A stretch of 39,484 nt of DNA from assembly GCA_032718475.1 (NCBI GenBank), contig JAUCBJ010000917.1:1-39484 (forward strand). The letters run 5' to 3'. This stretch comes from Nemertoderma westbladi. Lineage: Eukaryota > Xenacoelomorpha > Nemertodermatida > Nemertodermatidae. Of the stretch, positions 10,754 to 22,170 are shown one piece after another; within the stretch, counting starts at the first letter, position 1, and each line of letters starts with the position of its first letter. The notes under the pieces are model-generated. The model ran no database searches. It saw only the letters and a list, made by a program, of their open reading frames with translations, and was not told the origin of the DNA. The translations under genes were made by a program, and so were the position numbers.

Positions 10754-12454
10754 GGTACCGAAGGTTTGCCAGACGGTACCGAAGGTTTGCCAGACGGTAC
10801 CGAAGGTTTGCCACACGGTACCGAAGGTTTGCCAGACGGTACCGAAGGTTTGCCAGACGGTACCGAAGGTTTGCCAGACGGTACCGAAGGTTTGCCACAC
10901 GGTACCGAAGGTTTGCCAGACGGTACCGAAGGTTTGCCAGACGGTACCGAAGGTTTGCCAGACGGTACCGAAGGTTTGCCAGACGGTACCGAAGGTTTGC
11001 CAGACGGTACCGAAGGTTTGCCAGACGGTACCGAAGGTTTGCCAGACGGTACCGAAGGTTTGCCAGACGGTACCGAAGGTTTGCCAGACGGTACCGAAGG
11101 TTTGCCAGACGGTACCGAAGGTTTGCCAGACGGTACCGAAGGTTTGCCAGACGGTACCGAAGGTTTGCCAGACGGTACCGAAGGTTTGCCAGACGGTACC
11201 GAAGGTTTGCCAGACGGTACCGAAGGTTTGCCAGACGGTACCGAAGGTTTGCCAGACGGTACCGAAGGTTTGCCAGACGGTACCGAAGGTTTGCCAGACG
11301 GTACCGAAGGTTTGCCAGACGGTACCGAAGGTTTGCCAGACGGTACCGAAGGTTTGCCAGACGGTACCGAAGGTTTGCCAGACGGTACCGAAGGTTTGCC
11401 AGACGGTACCGAAGGTTTGCCAGACGGTACCGAAGGTTTGCCAGACGGTACCGAAGGTTTGCCAGACGGTACCGAAGGTTTGCCAGACGGTACCGAAGGT
11501 TTGCCAGACGGTACCGAAGGTTTGCCAGACGGTACCGAAGGTTTGCCAGACGGTACCGAAGGTTTGCCAGACGGTACCGAAGGTTTGCCAGACGGTACCG
11601 AAGGTTTGCCAGACGGTACCGAAGGTTTGCCACACGGTACCGAAGGTTTGCCAGACGGTACCGAAGGTTTGCCAGACGGTACCGAAGGTTTGCCAGACGG
11701 TACCGAAGGTTTGCCAGACGGTACCGAAGGTTTGCCAGACGGTACCGAAGGTTTGCCACACGGTACCGAAGGTTTGCCAGACGGTACCGAAGGTTTGCCA
11801 GACGGTACCGAAGGTTTGCCAGACGGTACCGAAGGTTTGCCAGACGGTACCGAAGGTTTGCCAGACGGTACCGAAGGTTTGCCAGACGGTACCGAAGGTT
11901 TGCCAGACGGTACCGAAGGTTTGCCAGACGGTACCGAAGGTTTGCCAGACGGTACCGAAGGTTTGCCAGACGGTACCGAAGGTTTGCCAGACGGTACCGA
12001 AGGTTTGCCAGACGGTACCGAAGGTTTGCCAGACGGTACCGAAGGTTTGCCAGACGGTACCGAAGGTTTGCCAGACGGTACCGAAGGTTTGCCAGACGGT
12101 ACCGAAGGTTTGCCAGACGGTACCGAAGGTTTGCCAGACGGTACCGAAGGTTTGCCAGACGGTACCGAAGGTTTGCCAGACGGTACCGAAGGTTTGCCAG
12201 ACGGTACCGAAGGTTTGCCAGACGGTACCGAAGGTTTGCCAGACGGTACCGAAGGTTTGCCAGACGGTACCGAAGGTTTGCCAGACGGTACCGAAGGTTT
12301 GCCAGACGGAACCGAAGGTTTGCCAGACGGTACCGAAGGTTTGCCAGACGGTACCGAAGGTTTGCCAGACGGTACCGAAGGTTTGCCAGACGGTACCGAA
12401 GGTTTGCCAGACGGTACCGAAGGTTTGCCAGACGGTACCGAAGGTTTGCCAGAC
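10754..12454. repeat. 21-bp minisatellite, 81 near-identical copies
   Basis: GGTACC recurs at exact 21-bp spacing from 10754 to 12434 with no insertion or deletion, giving 81 units (1701 bp). Each unit runs from GGTACCGAAGG through TTTGCCAGAC. The only variants I saw are CACAC for CAGAC, in four units plus the bases just before unit 1, and one GGAACC near 12308. Because 21 is a multiple of three and the unit has no stop in any frame, all six frames are open throughout, giving apparent proteins such as (GTEGLPD)n, (SGKPSVP)n and (LANLRYR)n. Open frames here are therefore not evidence of coding. The array lies in intron 1 of the minus-strand gene. Confidence 0.98.
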
Positions 12455-13204
12455 GGCTGTACTTCTCTGTATGGTTGTACTGCTTTAACGATAACTGACG
12501 TTAAAAACATCTTAAAGTGTGTTTATGAATGTCTGTGGTACATCCTAGGAGACTCAGGCGACATCCTGAAGAACATGCCCATCAATTCTATACAATAGCA
12601 ATGGACGGCATGACTCAAGGTGCGTGCCTGCAGTGCCGATTGGTGGCGACAAGATGCTACAAAGGTTGTGGAATGCGCAATTAAGTAATAATTAGAAAAA
12701 TGAACAATGTCCTATGCAATAATTATATTTATCATCCTGTGATCACTATGTGGATCGAAATATATTTGGAAGCGCATATCTCACTTTTAAATTAATCCTA
12801 TTGTGTGTTTACCATCACGCTCAAGGGGTCAAATAATACATGTAACAATCACGCCATGGGGCCACACCTATTGTGTTTTTGGTATATGCCTGCATATCCT
12901 TGGACAATGGATAGTTATGGGTGAGGGAGATTAGAAAGTTTATTTACTGGTTACCTGTGCAACAGTTGAGTTATGTATAAATCATGTCATGTAGGACTTT
13001 ATACTAAATTCCACGAGCGATAAACTGATTTGGATAAAAGTTATAAAACCAATGTCAATGTTATATCTTATTTTAGGCCTATTATCACAGGACATGCTCT
13101 AATCTCGTTAATTTAGATTGACTTTACTGCTTTTTACAAATTCCACTCAGATGAGTATTAAAATAAAAAGTAAACTTCAATTAATATTGTAGGCTATATG
13201 AATA
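12455..13204. other. Intronic DNA without recognised features
   Basis: The first 145 bp extend the plus-strand open frame of the 21-bp array to a stop at 12596-12598 with no recognisable motif. The rest is AT-rich and I see nothing in it. Confidence 0.45.
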
Positions 13205-13240
13205 ATTGTAAGTAAGATTTACTTACATCTTACTTACAAT
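13205..13240. repeat. Perfect hairpin, 14-bp arms
   Basis: ATTGTAAGTAAGAT at 13205-13218 is the exact reverse complement of 13227-13240, with an 8-base loop TTACTTAC. It may be the remnant of a small foldback element. Confidence 0.85.
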
Positions 13241-13365
13241 GCCATTAAACAGTTAATGGAATAGTCTAAATTTCTTAATACTAAATATATAATATAATTT
13301 AACATAAAATCAACATTAAAAAAAATATATAAATAGGTATGGTTTAATAAATAATATACTATCAT

Positions 13366-13490
13366 AATATGATAACGCTCCACATAGCGAAAAATATAAA
13401 CAAACCCTATAGGGCTCGAACGTTGCGTCTATGAGACAGAAGGCAACCGGAAGTATGAAACCGAGGTAAGGGTTCCAGCCCATATTATAT
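13366..13490 (-). repeat. tRNA-derived SINE, diverged copy
   Basis: The plus-strand string AATATGATAACGCTC, then AGCGAAAAATATAAAC, then CCCTATAGGGCTCGAACG matches the copy at 14756 over about 60 bp with scattered changes. Read on the minus strand it includes a B-box-like CGTTCGAGCCC. The A-box side is more degraded than in the other copy. Confidence 0.6.
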
Positions 13491-14300
13491 ATATATATTT
13501 AATACACCACCACTCTATCCTACAACAATTAATTTATTATTATATTTGGTAGGCCTATTACTTACTTTTAAATTAGTACAACTAATTAGCTTATTAAATA
13601 ATATTAAAAATGAATGTATGACGCCATTCAGTACTCCTAATTGTTTAGGGATCAGAAACAGATACACCTCAGGCCTCACCTCAAAATATAGAGCTATTCA
13701 TAGAAAATTAAGTTTATTGTTAATTTTCGCATGTTGCTGGAAACTATAGCTAAAATTATTTTCGTATAATTTTAAATAAATGTTCTATAATACTATTTTT
13801 TCCAATAATTATACTCTTTTCTTAGAAATTGATCTGATACGGAATTCCAAAAAACATATGTTGCAGTATATTTATAGAAATTTATGTATTATCCTATGGT
13901 ACAGCAAATATATATACAAAATTTGGTACTGTTTCTTTCCCATATATCTATTCTCAAATCGTATCTCAGAGAAACTGAAAATATCGCCGTTAAACAAAAT
14001 GACCAAGTCAATAAGATTGACAGAATGGCTCTTTAAATTCTGCTCCAGTATTCGTAAGAAAAATAACTCTTATTACAAACTGATATCACCAAAAGCCATG
14101 CGAGCATCATTAAATTAGATAGTAACGGCATGAAAAAAAACTTAAGATCTTTCCTTTGTTTGCCATCGTACACCCACAGATCTACGAAGTACTGTATACT
14201 CCACAGACATACCGATACTCATATAACGACCATTTAAGGAACAAAGCAAATAGGCGCCCTGGTTTCATTAGTCCCTTTAAAAAACATTTGTGCCAAAACG
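13491..14300. other. AT-rich intronic DNA, no gene seen
   Basis: Several open frames of 67-112 codons occur (for example 13780-14118), but they are rich in Asn, Ile, Lys and Tyr as expected from AT-rich noncoding DNA. No domain is recognised. Confidence 0.5.
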
Positions 14301-14360
14301 AAAACTATCCTGGCCCACCTGCAGGGGTAGAACCCACGACCTCTGGAGGGATATGAATGC
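14301..14360 (-). repeat. Possible tRNA-derived SINE fragment
   Basis: On the minus strand GGTCGTGGGTTCTACCCCTG contains a B-box-like GGTTCTACCCC. The plus-strand translation GVEPTTSG is a string often produced by tRNA-related repeats. No A box was located. Confidence 0.4.
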
Positions 14361-14503
14361 AAGGAAATGGATTTAAAAGCTACGCAAAGTGGGATTAAAA
14401 ATCACTAGAAAAAAAAGAATATGTGTGTTATATTAGAACACGATCCTTAAAAATACAAAAAGTATGCTGTAGTTCGTTCAATATACTCAAATTAACAATA
14501 AAC

Positions 14504-14721
14504 ACAATATTGCAATGTTCTAGAGTTAATATACGGAAATAAAAACTATCAGCGAATAAAGTGTAAGAATCACTTCTGCCTTATCCTTAAGTAAATTAAC
14601 CTAATATAATAACCTCAGGTTAATTTGCTTCTGGAACGGTATCAGTGATTATTGAGATTTATTCGCTTCAGGGTATTATTTCCGTATAGGGCCTATTAAC
14701 TCTAGAACATTGCAATATTGT
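14504..14721. mobile_element. Foldback MITE, 218 bp
   Basis: The ends are inverted: ACAATATTGCAATGTTCTAG at 14504 pairs with 14702-14721, and pairing continues inwards with interruptions through TTAATA, CGGAAATAA, GCGAATAAA and AAATTAACCT nearly to the centre. The whole unit can fold into one hairpin. I could not define a target-site duplication. It lies just upstream of a SINE copy. The superfamily is unknown. Confidence 0.75.
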
Positions 14722-14755
14722 ATGTATATACAGATACAAACACTATGTAATTGGA

Positions 14756-14885
14756 CAATATGATAATGCCCTCCGCCTCAATAGCGAAAAATATCAACCG
14801 ACCCTATGGGGGCTCGAACCCAGTACATTGGTTTCAAACTTCCTGTTATCTTCAACCGGGTGTGTGCACTGAGCTACCAGGACGG
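14756..14885 (-). repeat. tRNA-derived SINE with A and B boxes
   Basis: On the minus strand the sequence reads GTCCTGGTAGCTCAGTGCAC, an A-box match (complement of about 14864-14883), then after about 45 bases TGGGTTCGAGCCCCCA, a B box inside a good T-arm stem (complement of about 14808-14823). No full cloverleaf with a paired acceptor stem is seen, so this is a SINE head and not a tRNA gene. A diverged copy lies at 13366. Confidence 0.7.
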
Positions 14886-15745
14886 ATGAAGTATTCGCTA
14901 TGGAGTGGGCTATCATATTTAGGCCAACTAATCACTCAATGCAAAGTACAACGTTATTCCCGTGCTCTGTCAGAAATGGCAATACAAATACTGTATTTAA
15001 TAAGCTGGTTTGTTTATAACGTAATAAAGTATATACGTTAGTTAAGATATCCAATCATTCAGCGAATGAATAACAGGTGGCCTATGGAATGCAGTCATGT
15101 TGCTCAAACGAGAACCTTATAATATCCGGTTCATAAACACAAAATATAATAAAAATAAAACTGCCAATTTAACAGCAAGCAATACGACACTGGTTGGGAA
15201 TTAATATGGGGTTGTTTTGAACAGTAGTGGGTAATTCAGTGTAAATAAATAAAATTTCTCTTCCAATTTTTAAACAACTTAAATTTATCCTGAGTGGAAA
15301 ATAGTGTTGTAATTTAGAGAACTGGAGCGGAGCCCCACCCCCCATATTTTTATTTTTAGAAGAAATTCGACTGATTACCGGCTATTTATCGTATCATAAT
15401 TGAGAGCACAGATCATTTTTCTCAGAGTATAAATAAATACCAGGATACCATCTGATACTGATTGATAACGACCTTAAGTTGTTCTGCCAAAGCTCTCTCA
15501 AGTTGATCTAAATTAAGTTCTGCCGTTTGTGTATTATTTTAATTTGTTTTATTATTTATTTATTTATATATTTTATATTGTGTATTCATTCTTATTTTAT
15601 TTCATAATATTATTATTTATTCACAATGTGTTTTTATTATCTGTAATATCTGCTATTAAGTACAGCAGTACAGGACAGGTAGCATTATTGTCAATGATAA
15701 TGCCAGAGCTAATATGTACATACTTTAGTGTTTAAACGGGATCAA
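14886..15745. other. AT-rich intronic DNA, no gene seen
   Basis: Nothing is recognised apart from AT-rich chance frames near 15529-15735. Confidence 0.5.
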
Positions 15746-15854
15746 ACTTTTCGGGATTTCCGGGATTGGGACCGGGATTATTACTCTCAGGATCCCGTCT
15801 TACGGGATCAGGATTGCAATTTTGGATTAAGTTCCTTAAGGTTAATAGTATATG
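15746..15854. repeat. Dispersed 109-bp repeat rich in CGGGAT (copy A)
   Basis: It aligns without gaps to 36298-36406, with about 11 differences in 109 bp. It contains repeated CGGGAT/ATCCCG motifs, such as GGGATTTCCGGGAT and GATCCCGTCTTACGGGATC. Such reiterated motifs are typical of the subterminal parts of DNA transposons, but no inverted termini were defined here. Confidence 0.8.
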
Positions 15855-16369
15855 TATTACAGTTTATTTATTATTTATTATATTTTACAGTGAGATTTTG
15901 TGTTAGTAATAGTCGGGAAGTAGTTTTCGCGTGACGTTGATCGAGCATTGTAATTATGTACAGATTATGTTTGTTGTGTTATGCGATGTGATAAAAGATC
16001 GATTTTGTTGTTGTTGTGGATTTCCCACATTAATTTCTTGGATGTTTAGAGTCGGTATAGTGTAGTTGTTCTATCGGTAGTATATATGTTAAGTTGTTCA
16101 TAAAACATAACTACCATGGCATTAGCCAATGAGCCGCACTGATTGATTAGGCCTATATATTGTGGATTAACTGATAAACACAATACAGCAATAAATTAAA
16201 ATGAAAAAAATATATAAGTCCTGTAAGTCTTGTATAGGCCTAAATAAATAAAATAGACCCTAAAGCCTAATGCAGTTATTAAATATATAAATAAAAGTCA
16301 TAAATGGAAACTGCCCAAAATTAAGCCAAATTTATTATATTATTACAATAGTAGGGTTGACTGGGTTGA
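15855..16369. other. AT-rich intronic DNA, no gene seen
   Basis: No gene or clear repeat is recognised. It contains two TAGGCCTA octamers (near 16149 and 16233). Confidence 0.5.
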
Positions 16370-16776
16370 GGCCTGCGCATGGTCAGGTCCGGTATTCTAG
16401 GTCATTGATCAAGAAAACTTGCCACCTCCATGCAGCATAAAGGAGGTGCCACCTGTAGCTGCATAGACCCTCTTACTAGGGCAAATCTGGTCCTGTAACT
16501 AGGACCCCCTTCGTTCTGGGATAAGGACGCCCTTGGTCCTGGATTAAGGACCCATATACTTGGCTGCAGGGGTATGTGGCCTGACCAGGCAGATGGTGAT
16601 CTACCAATGGCTGGTCAGGAGTAGAGTGTTCTCATGTCCACTCTGAGAGCACTTCACTGCGACCTGCACCTGGCAGCAAGGGTACAGGGCATGACCCAGC
16701 AGATGAGCTGCAACAGCCAATTGTGGGTCATGTGCGCCAGAGTAGATATGGGTGATGGGCCTCATATCTGACTCCA
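16370..16776 (+). mobile_element. Probable 5' untranslated part of LINE copy 1
   Basis: A GC-richer block precedes the LINE coding region in the same orientation, with repeated GGTCCTG/AGGACC motifs. The left edge near 16370 is set only by the change in base composition; no target-site duplication was identified. Confidence 0.45.
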
Positions 16777-19680
16777 TTGCGACACCCACCCTGTGGAATG
16801 GCAAACCAGGGTGTGGTATTTGCCCCGAGAGCTGACTCGGCAAAAAAGCACCCCCCAACCCCCACTATGGATTACATTAGCAATGCGGAGGTCCGGCCAC
16901 TAGAGGCCAGTGGAATTACCGGACACAATCGGCCTCACAGGCGTCAGTTAACTCCTGACCGGCTGCCTGTCTCACCCCCTACTGGAGAGAGAGCAGCCAA
17001 CAATTCTTTGAGTCCCTTTCCTGATGACCTTTCTGGCCCAAACCCTGGGTCACCAGGAAGGCCAGATTGTGATGGGGAGAGGGATTCTGGAGTTGGAGGC
17101 TACTCTCATGTTCCACCCCGACCAACAAAGCCATTGGTGAATCTGAGGCAAGTCACAAGACTAGCCTCAGTAAACACCCTAACACTCGGGTCCCCAATGC
17201 GACAAGGTGAGCTGACTGCCTTGGCAGATAAGCTTTCTCTTAGCGCAGTGGGTGTTCAAGAGCACCGAATGCAGACTGGACAGACTGATGAGGTTCTGAT
17301 TAAGGACATGGGGAGGCGGTTGGCGACTCGCCCTCGCGTCAGCAGATGATAGTGGCAATGGTGGAATTGGTCTATTGATGAATCCAACTGCACATGCAGC
17401 ATTGGACAAAATAGACCAAATCTCTAACCGCATCATCCGTTGCCACTTCTCATGTTCTGGAAGACTGGCTAAGAAGTTTCCTAAGGTGGTTCTGATTGTG
17501 TGCTACTCTCCAACTAGTGTTGCCCCTGTAGAGGAGGTGGAAAATTTCTACCACAATCTACAAGCAGCTACTGATGGAGTGGATCAGCATGCATTCTTAA
17601 CATTCCTGGGAGACTTTAATGCAAGTCTGCATCAATCACCTACATCGCCCTGGGTCTATAGCAATAGTGTTAACCGAAATTCTGTCCATCTTCAGGATTT
17701 TATCTCTGGAAATGGATTGTTTTCGGCTGGAACCCAGTTCAAGAAGCGAACTGGAAAGCTATGGACTCATAGTGGACCCAGTGGTCACAAGTCCCAGATA
17801 GACCATATTCTGTTTCGTAGGAAATACAGGAGCTCTATACAAGACTGTAATGCATTTACACTTCGACCCTTCTCCAGTGATCACCGCCTTATTGTGGCCA
17901 AGGTAAGACTTAGTCTGCGTGCTAGCAGAACAACGAAATCTGCCTTGCCGCGGCATGACTGGTCCTCTCTGTTGCAACAGCCAAGTGTGAGATCCAGCTT
18001 CACACTACAGCTGAGCAACAGGTATGAGGCTCTTGCCTCTGAGGCGGCAGATCACTGTGAGGGCTATACTGCCTTTACAGAAGCAGTTAAGTTAGCAGCT
18101 GCAGAAACAGTTCCTATATACCCTCGAAACAGGAAAAGGGCCCCCTGGACTGACAACAAAATTCAGAAGTGCCGAAATGACCTTCATAAGGCGCAGAAAG
18201 AGTCCCGACTCAAACAGACTACAGCGGCCAAGAATGCAGTTAAGGCTGCATCTAGGTCCCTGAACAGGCAGTACTCTGCTAATCTACAGGAGCTAATAAA
18301 CCAACAGGTTGATGCCATCAATGATGCTGACGACAGCAGGCAATCATCCCAGGCATGGAAATCGATCAATCTGCTTACTGGGCGGAAAAGCCAACCAACC
18401 ACCAAGGTTAAGGCTGAATCACCAGCCGATCGCCTCAATGGTTGGAAAGCCCACTTTGAAAAGCTCCTCAATAATGACAGGGTATTGCCTGATAACTTTA
18501 TAGAAGTAAAAGTGTCTGAGTCTGTACTCCCAGATATTCCCATTGGCGATATCTCCTTTGCAGAAGTGAAGGCTGCTGCAAAGAGCATTAAGACCAATCG
18601 TGCCAGTGGAGTAGATGGTGTTCCCCCTGAGGTCTTTAAAATACCTGAGTGTTTAAAGCTCATCTATCCCATCATAGTAGACATGTACCGAACAACAAGA
18701 GTCCCACAAGAAATGAAAACAAATAAGTTGGTGCCAGTTCCCAAGAAGGGCAACCTAACACTCTATGGTTCTTTTCAGGGAATCTCATTGATCTCGATTG
18801 CTGCAAAGCTATACAATAGGATTCTATTAAATCGCATCAGGGATCCCATTGAGAGACTGCTCCGTGGAAATCAGAATGGGTTCCGTAAAGGTCGTGGGAC
18901 CATGGAGCCCATTTTGGCACTTAGAAGGATAATTGAAGAGTTATCAAAAAAGAAAGACAGGCATCTGGCTGTTATCTTTGTTGACTTCTTCAAGGCCTTT
19001 GATTCAGTCTCTCGCTCACGTATGTTCAGCATACTTTCATTATATGGGATTCCTGATGAAATTATTGCAGCAATCAGATCAGTATACGATGGTTCGACAA
19101 CATTTGTGTCTACTGTTGACGGTGACACAGAACCATTTGAAGTGTTATGGGGCGTCCTCCAAGGAGACACACTTGCACCATTCTTGTTCATTATTGTGGT
19201 TGACTATGTTCTACGCATGTCCTTAGATCATTATAATGATGATGGGGTGATGATAACTCCACCTACTGGCTCCAGAAGTCGAGGAAATCCTGCCAAGTAC
19301 CTAACTGATCTAGACTTTGCTGATGACTTAGGAGTACTCTCAGAATCATTAGAGGGAGCCCAACGGCTCCTCAGCTCATTAGAACATGCTGCTTCTAGTG
19401 TTGGCCTTTTTATTAACTCCAGAAAGACCAAAATTCTGACAGTTAACTTTGAAAGTCCTCAGCAAGTCTCTGATCGGATGAGCATAAGCTCAAAGGATGG
19501 TATGCTTGAGCATGTGGACGACTTCTGTTACCTGGGATCATGGATCCGGAAGTCAGGTGAGGACCTTCGAATACGTAAGGGAAAGGCATGGGCAGCCTTG
19601 AATAGGCTTTCCAGGATTTGGAAGTCACCGAGAATTAATCGGAAACTTAAGGTCCGATTATTTAGAGCAGCAGTAGTTCC
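16777..19680 (+). pseudogene. LINE copy 1: endonuclease-reverse transcriptase, frameshifted and 3' truncated
   Basis: This is an APE-type non-LTR retrotransposon ORF; the clade is not assigned. The first part (16777-17349) ends with endonuclease motif LSAVGVQEHRM. Near 17309 the frame shifts by one base, since the continuing sequence WGGGWRLALASADDSGNGG lies in another frame. The second part carries LGDFNASL, SQIDHILFRR and SSDHRLIVAKV of the endonuclease. The reverse transcriptase follows, with FVDFFKAFDS (motif A), GVLQGDTLAPFLF (motif B) and FADD at 19316-19327 (motif C). Homology to the other copies stops at 19680 after LFRAAVVP, where unrelated sequence continues the frame to 19780. The frameshift and lost 3' end make it inactive. 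It sits in intron 1 of the minus-strand gene in the opposite orientation. Confidence 0.9.
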
Positions 19681-19891
19681 CCAAAAGTGCCCCAATTTTT
19701 CTCATCTCATCTCATCTCAATCCAAATGCGAGCCGTACTGCTTAGTTAAGCATATGTTCCCTACTGAAAGAGTGCTCTGAATAGTGCTCCTGCTCCAGAC
19801 ATTATGAAAATCGCGCCGCACCAGGTAATATTTGAAGGAAAATAAATTTTGAGTCTCAAGGAGTTTTATCTACCCACTGCATAGTATGTAT
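19681..19891. other. Unassigned DNA after the LINE breakpoint, ending in a target-site duplication
   Basis: Unrelated to the other LINE copies, with a short CTCAT repeat. The last 8 bp, GTATGTAT (19884-19891), are repeated at 23549-23556 on the other side of the next element. Confidence 0.6.
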
Positions 19892-20538
19892 TAGGGTTCA
19901 ACAGAAGGCACTTTACGGGGCCGAACCGAACCGAACCAAAGCAGGGCCAACTTCGGGCCGAACCGAACCGAATCCGAACCGAAGTTCAGGAAGTCAGCAA
20001 GTAATGGTCATAAATTCGTATTTACGTCACTATACTGGCTGACTGGCAGTGGCAGTCTGGTACCTATTTGGTCTGCGGACTTAGCGAGAAAGCTATGACT
20101 GTATGATTAATTAAAAAACGGATTTAGCGAGAAAGCTATGATTAATTAAAAAAATAAATACTACAAAATAAAATGGCAATATTTACATTACTGTACATTA
20201 CTAACCTAAACTACTGTATACTTACTGTATGCATGCACTTACTGTATGCACCACATTTTCACCCATAGTAAGCAGTACAGTAGTGACGTCAAATTTAGAA
20301 AACCTCACTAAAAGTACAGATAGTCTTTGTAATACTATTTATATGAGGTAGTAGGTATATTTGGTATTATGTAGCAAAGTTCTGATTAATTAAAAAATAG
20401 GGTACTACAAAGTAAAATGGCAATATTTAGCATAACCTAAACTACTGGATAATTAAGCTAATTTTCAAACTACCCAAGTAACCTGGACAAAATTAAAAAA
20501 AAAGCCACTTAAATGGAAGTTCAGTCCAAAATTAAAGG

Positions 20539-20625
20539 TGTAAACGTTAAGCAGACAGTGGTGCAGACTGCAGACACCTGGTGTGGCCAGTGGCAGAGTG
20601 GTGCAGCGTGCAGACAGTGGTGCAG
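20539..20625. repeat. Short inverted array of the 12-bp CTGCACCA family
   Basis: GTGCAGACAGTGGTGCAGAC-type units are the reverse complement of the larger array at 21256-21715. The outer edge TGTAAACGTTAAGCAGACAG (20539-20558) is the exact reverse complement of 21711-21730. Confidence 0.8.
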
Positions 20626-21180
20626 ACATTAGAATACCAGAGTACCAAAATACCAGAGTACCACGAAACATAATACCACCAGAGCACCAGGCACTATTAT
20701 ATTATATTTTATCATAGACTTTATTATCTACAAATTTGCGAGTAACTACTGAAAGGTTCTACATGAAGTAGGGAGGACGTATGTCTGTATGTAGTACAAG
20801 TCGGGGTGCGTGCGGGTGAATGTTCCCTGATTACAAATAATTATAAGAGGTGTGTACGAAATTAATTAATCGGTATTCTCGTTTCATATAAACAATAATG
20901 TCTATAAATTGTAAGCAGCAATGTCTCCAAGGAATGAGGTTTAAGTGACAGTGTTTGATTGTTTATACATGACTCACTTTATACAGAGTATGTTTAATTT
21001 GTTTACCTTTACTGGAGCCACTGCTTATTACTGTATAATAAAACGAGCTCATTAAGTTATTGTCTCATGCTGGGGATATACATTCACTAACTACAGTAAG
21101 GTCTCAGTAATTCTTAGCCCGCGAGTATTCTTAGCCTGCGAGTATTCTTGGCCCTTGCCCTTGGGTATTCTTTGCCCGCA

Positions 21181-21250
21181 AAACAATAACGTTTATTGTT
21201 TTGGTTCCCCCAATACTCCTCTGAAACCTGCTCCTTTACTAACCTGCTCG
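21181..21250 (+). repeat. MITE-arm-related sequence inside the hAT-like element
   Basis: CGTTTATTGTTTTGGTTCCC, then CCTGCTCCTTTACTAACCTG, closely matches the arms of the foldback MITE at 38396-38777. This is one of several scattered copies. Confidence 0.65.
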
Positions 21251-21255
21251 CCCCT

Positions 21256-21715
21256 TTACTGTCTGCACCAGTGTCTGTACTACTGTCTGCACCAGTGTCT
21301 GTACCACTGTCTGCACCAGTGTCTCTGCACCAGTGTCTGCACCACTGTCTGCACCAGTGTCTGCACCACTGTTTGCACCAGGTGTCTGCACCACTGTCTG
21401 ATCCACTGTCTGCAGCAGTGTCTGCACCACTGTCTGCACCAGTATCTGCACCAGGTGTCTGTACCACTGTCTGCACCAGTGTCTGCACCACTGTCTGCAC
21501 CAGGTGTCTGCACCACTGTCTGCACCAGTGTCTGCACCACTGTCTACACCACTGTCTGCACCACTGTCTGCACCACTGTCTGCACCACTGTCTGCACCAA
21601 TGTCTGCACCACTGTCTGGGTCTGCACCACTGCTGCACCAGTGCGTGCACCACTGTCTGCACTCGGTGTCTGCACCATTGTCTGCACCACTGTCTGCTCT
21701 GCACCAGTGTCTGTC
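21256..21715. repeat. 12-bp tandem repeat (TGTCTGCACCAC/G)
   Basis: About 38 units of roughly 12 bp alternate TGTCTGCACCAC and TGTCTGCACCAG, with some shifts of one or more bases. This makes several reading frames appear open on both strands (Cys/His/Leu or Trp/Cys/Arg repeats). No coding value is inferred. Confidence 0.93.
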
Positions 21716-21907
21716 TGCTTAACGTTTACATTCTAAAATTAATTAGTACAACGATGGACAGATTGATTAGTCTTACTGTCTTCTGGTATTAGCTCAATCA
21801 GTCAATGTAATACTTGGAATATTTAGCAAAGTTTGCTCCGGGCTTCTGCAGTATCAATTGCAGAAGCCGAACCGAACCGAAATTGCCAAACTTCAGTCTG
21901 GTTCCTG

Positions 21908-22170
21908 GCTTAATTTGACATTATGTCAAATTTGACATTTTGCTTTTCAAATTTGACATTTCATGCTAAATTTGACATGGAAAAAGAGAAAAAGTGCTTT
22001 GGGAGTTCAATTATTTAATTGGGCATCTGAATTTTTATATGTAGACATTAATTTGCCATTTGAACATTTTCACCAGGGGTAATTGAAATTCACCAAGAAT
22101 TTTTTGAAATAATTACGTTTTAAATTCTGCAAGATTCAAATTTGACATGACATTCCAAATTTGACATTTA
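21908..22170. repeat. Cluster of ATGTCAAATTTGACAT-type palindromes
   Basis: AAATTTGACAT or its complement ATGTCAAATTT recurs several times at 21908-21980 and again at 22136-22170, in places joined as the 16-bp palindrome ATGTCAAATTTGACAT. A second cluster lies at 23418-23480 near the other end of the element. Confidence 0.8.

Noticed and set aside
10635-12510. Long minus-strand frames of (LANLRYR), (SGKPSVP) and (VWQTFGT) repeats
   Set aside because: Consequence of a 21-bp unit with no stop in any frame.
14808-14883. A functional tRNA gene
   Set aside because: A and B boxes are present but the acceptor stem does not pair and a diverged copy with the same flank exists nearby, as expected for a SINE.
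13546-15934. Several 60-112-codon plus-strand frames
   Set aside because: AT-driven composition, no domain, no supporting splice or promoter signals.
21114-21792. Cys/His- and Trp/Cys-rich frames on both strands
   Set aside because: Produced by the 12-bp TGTCTGCACCAC repeat.
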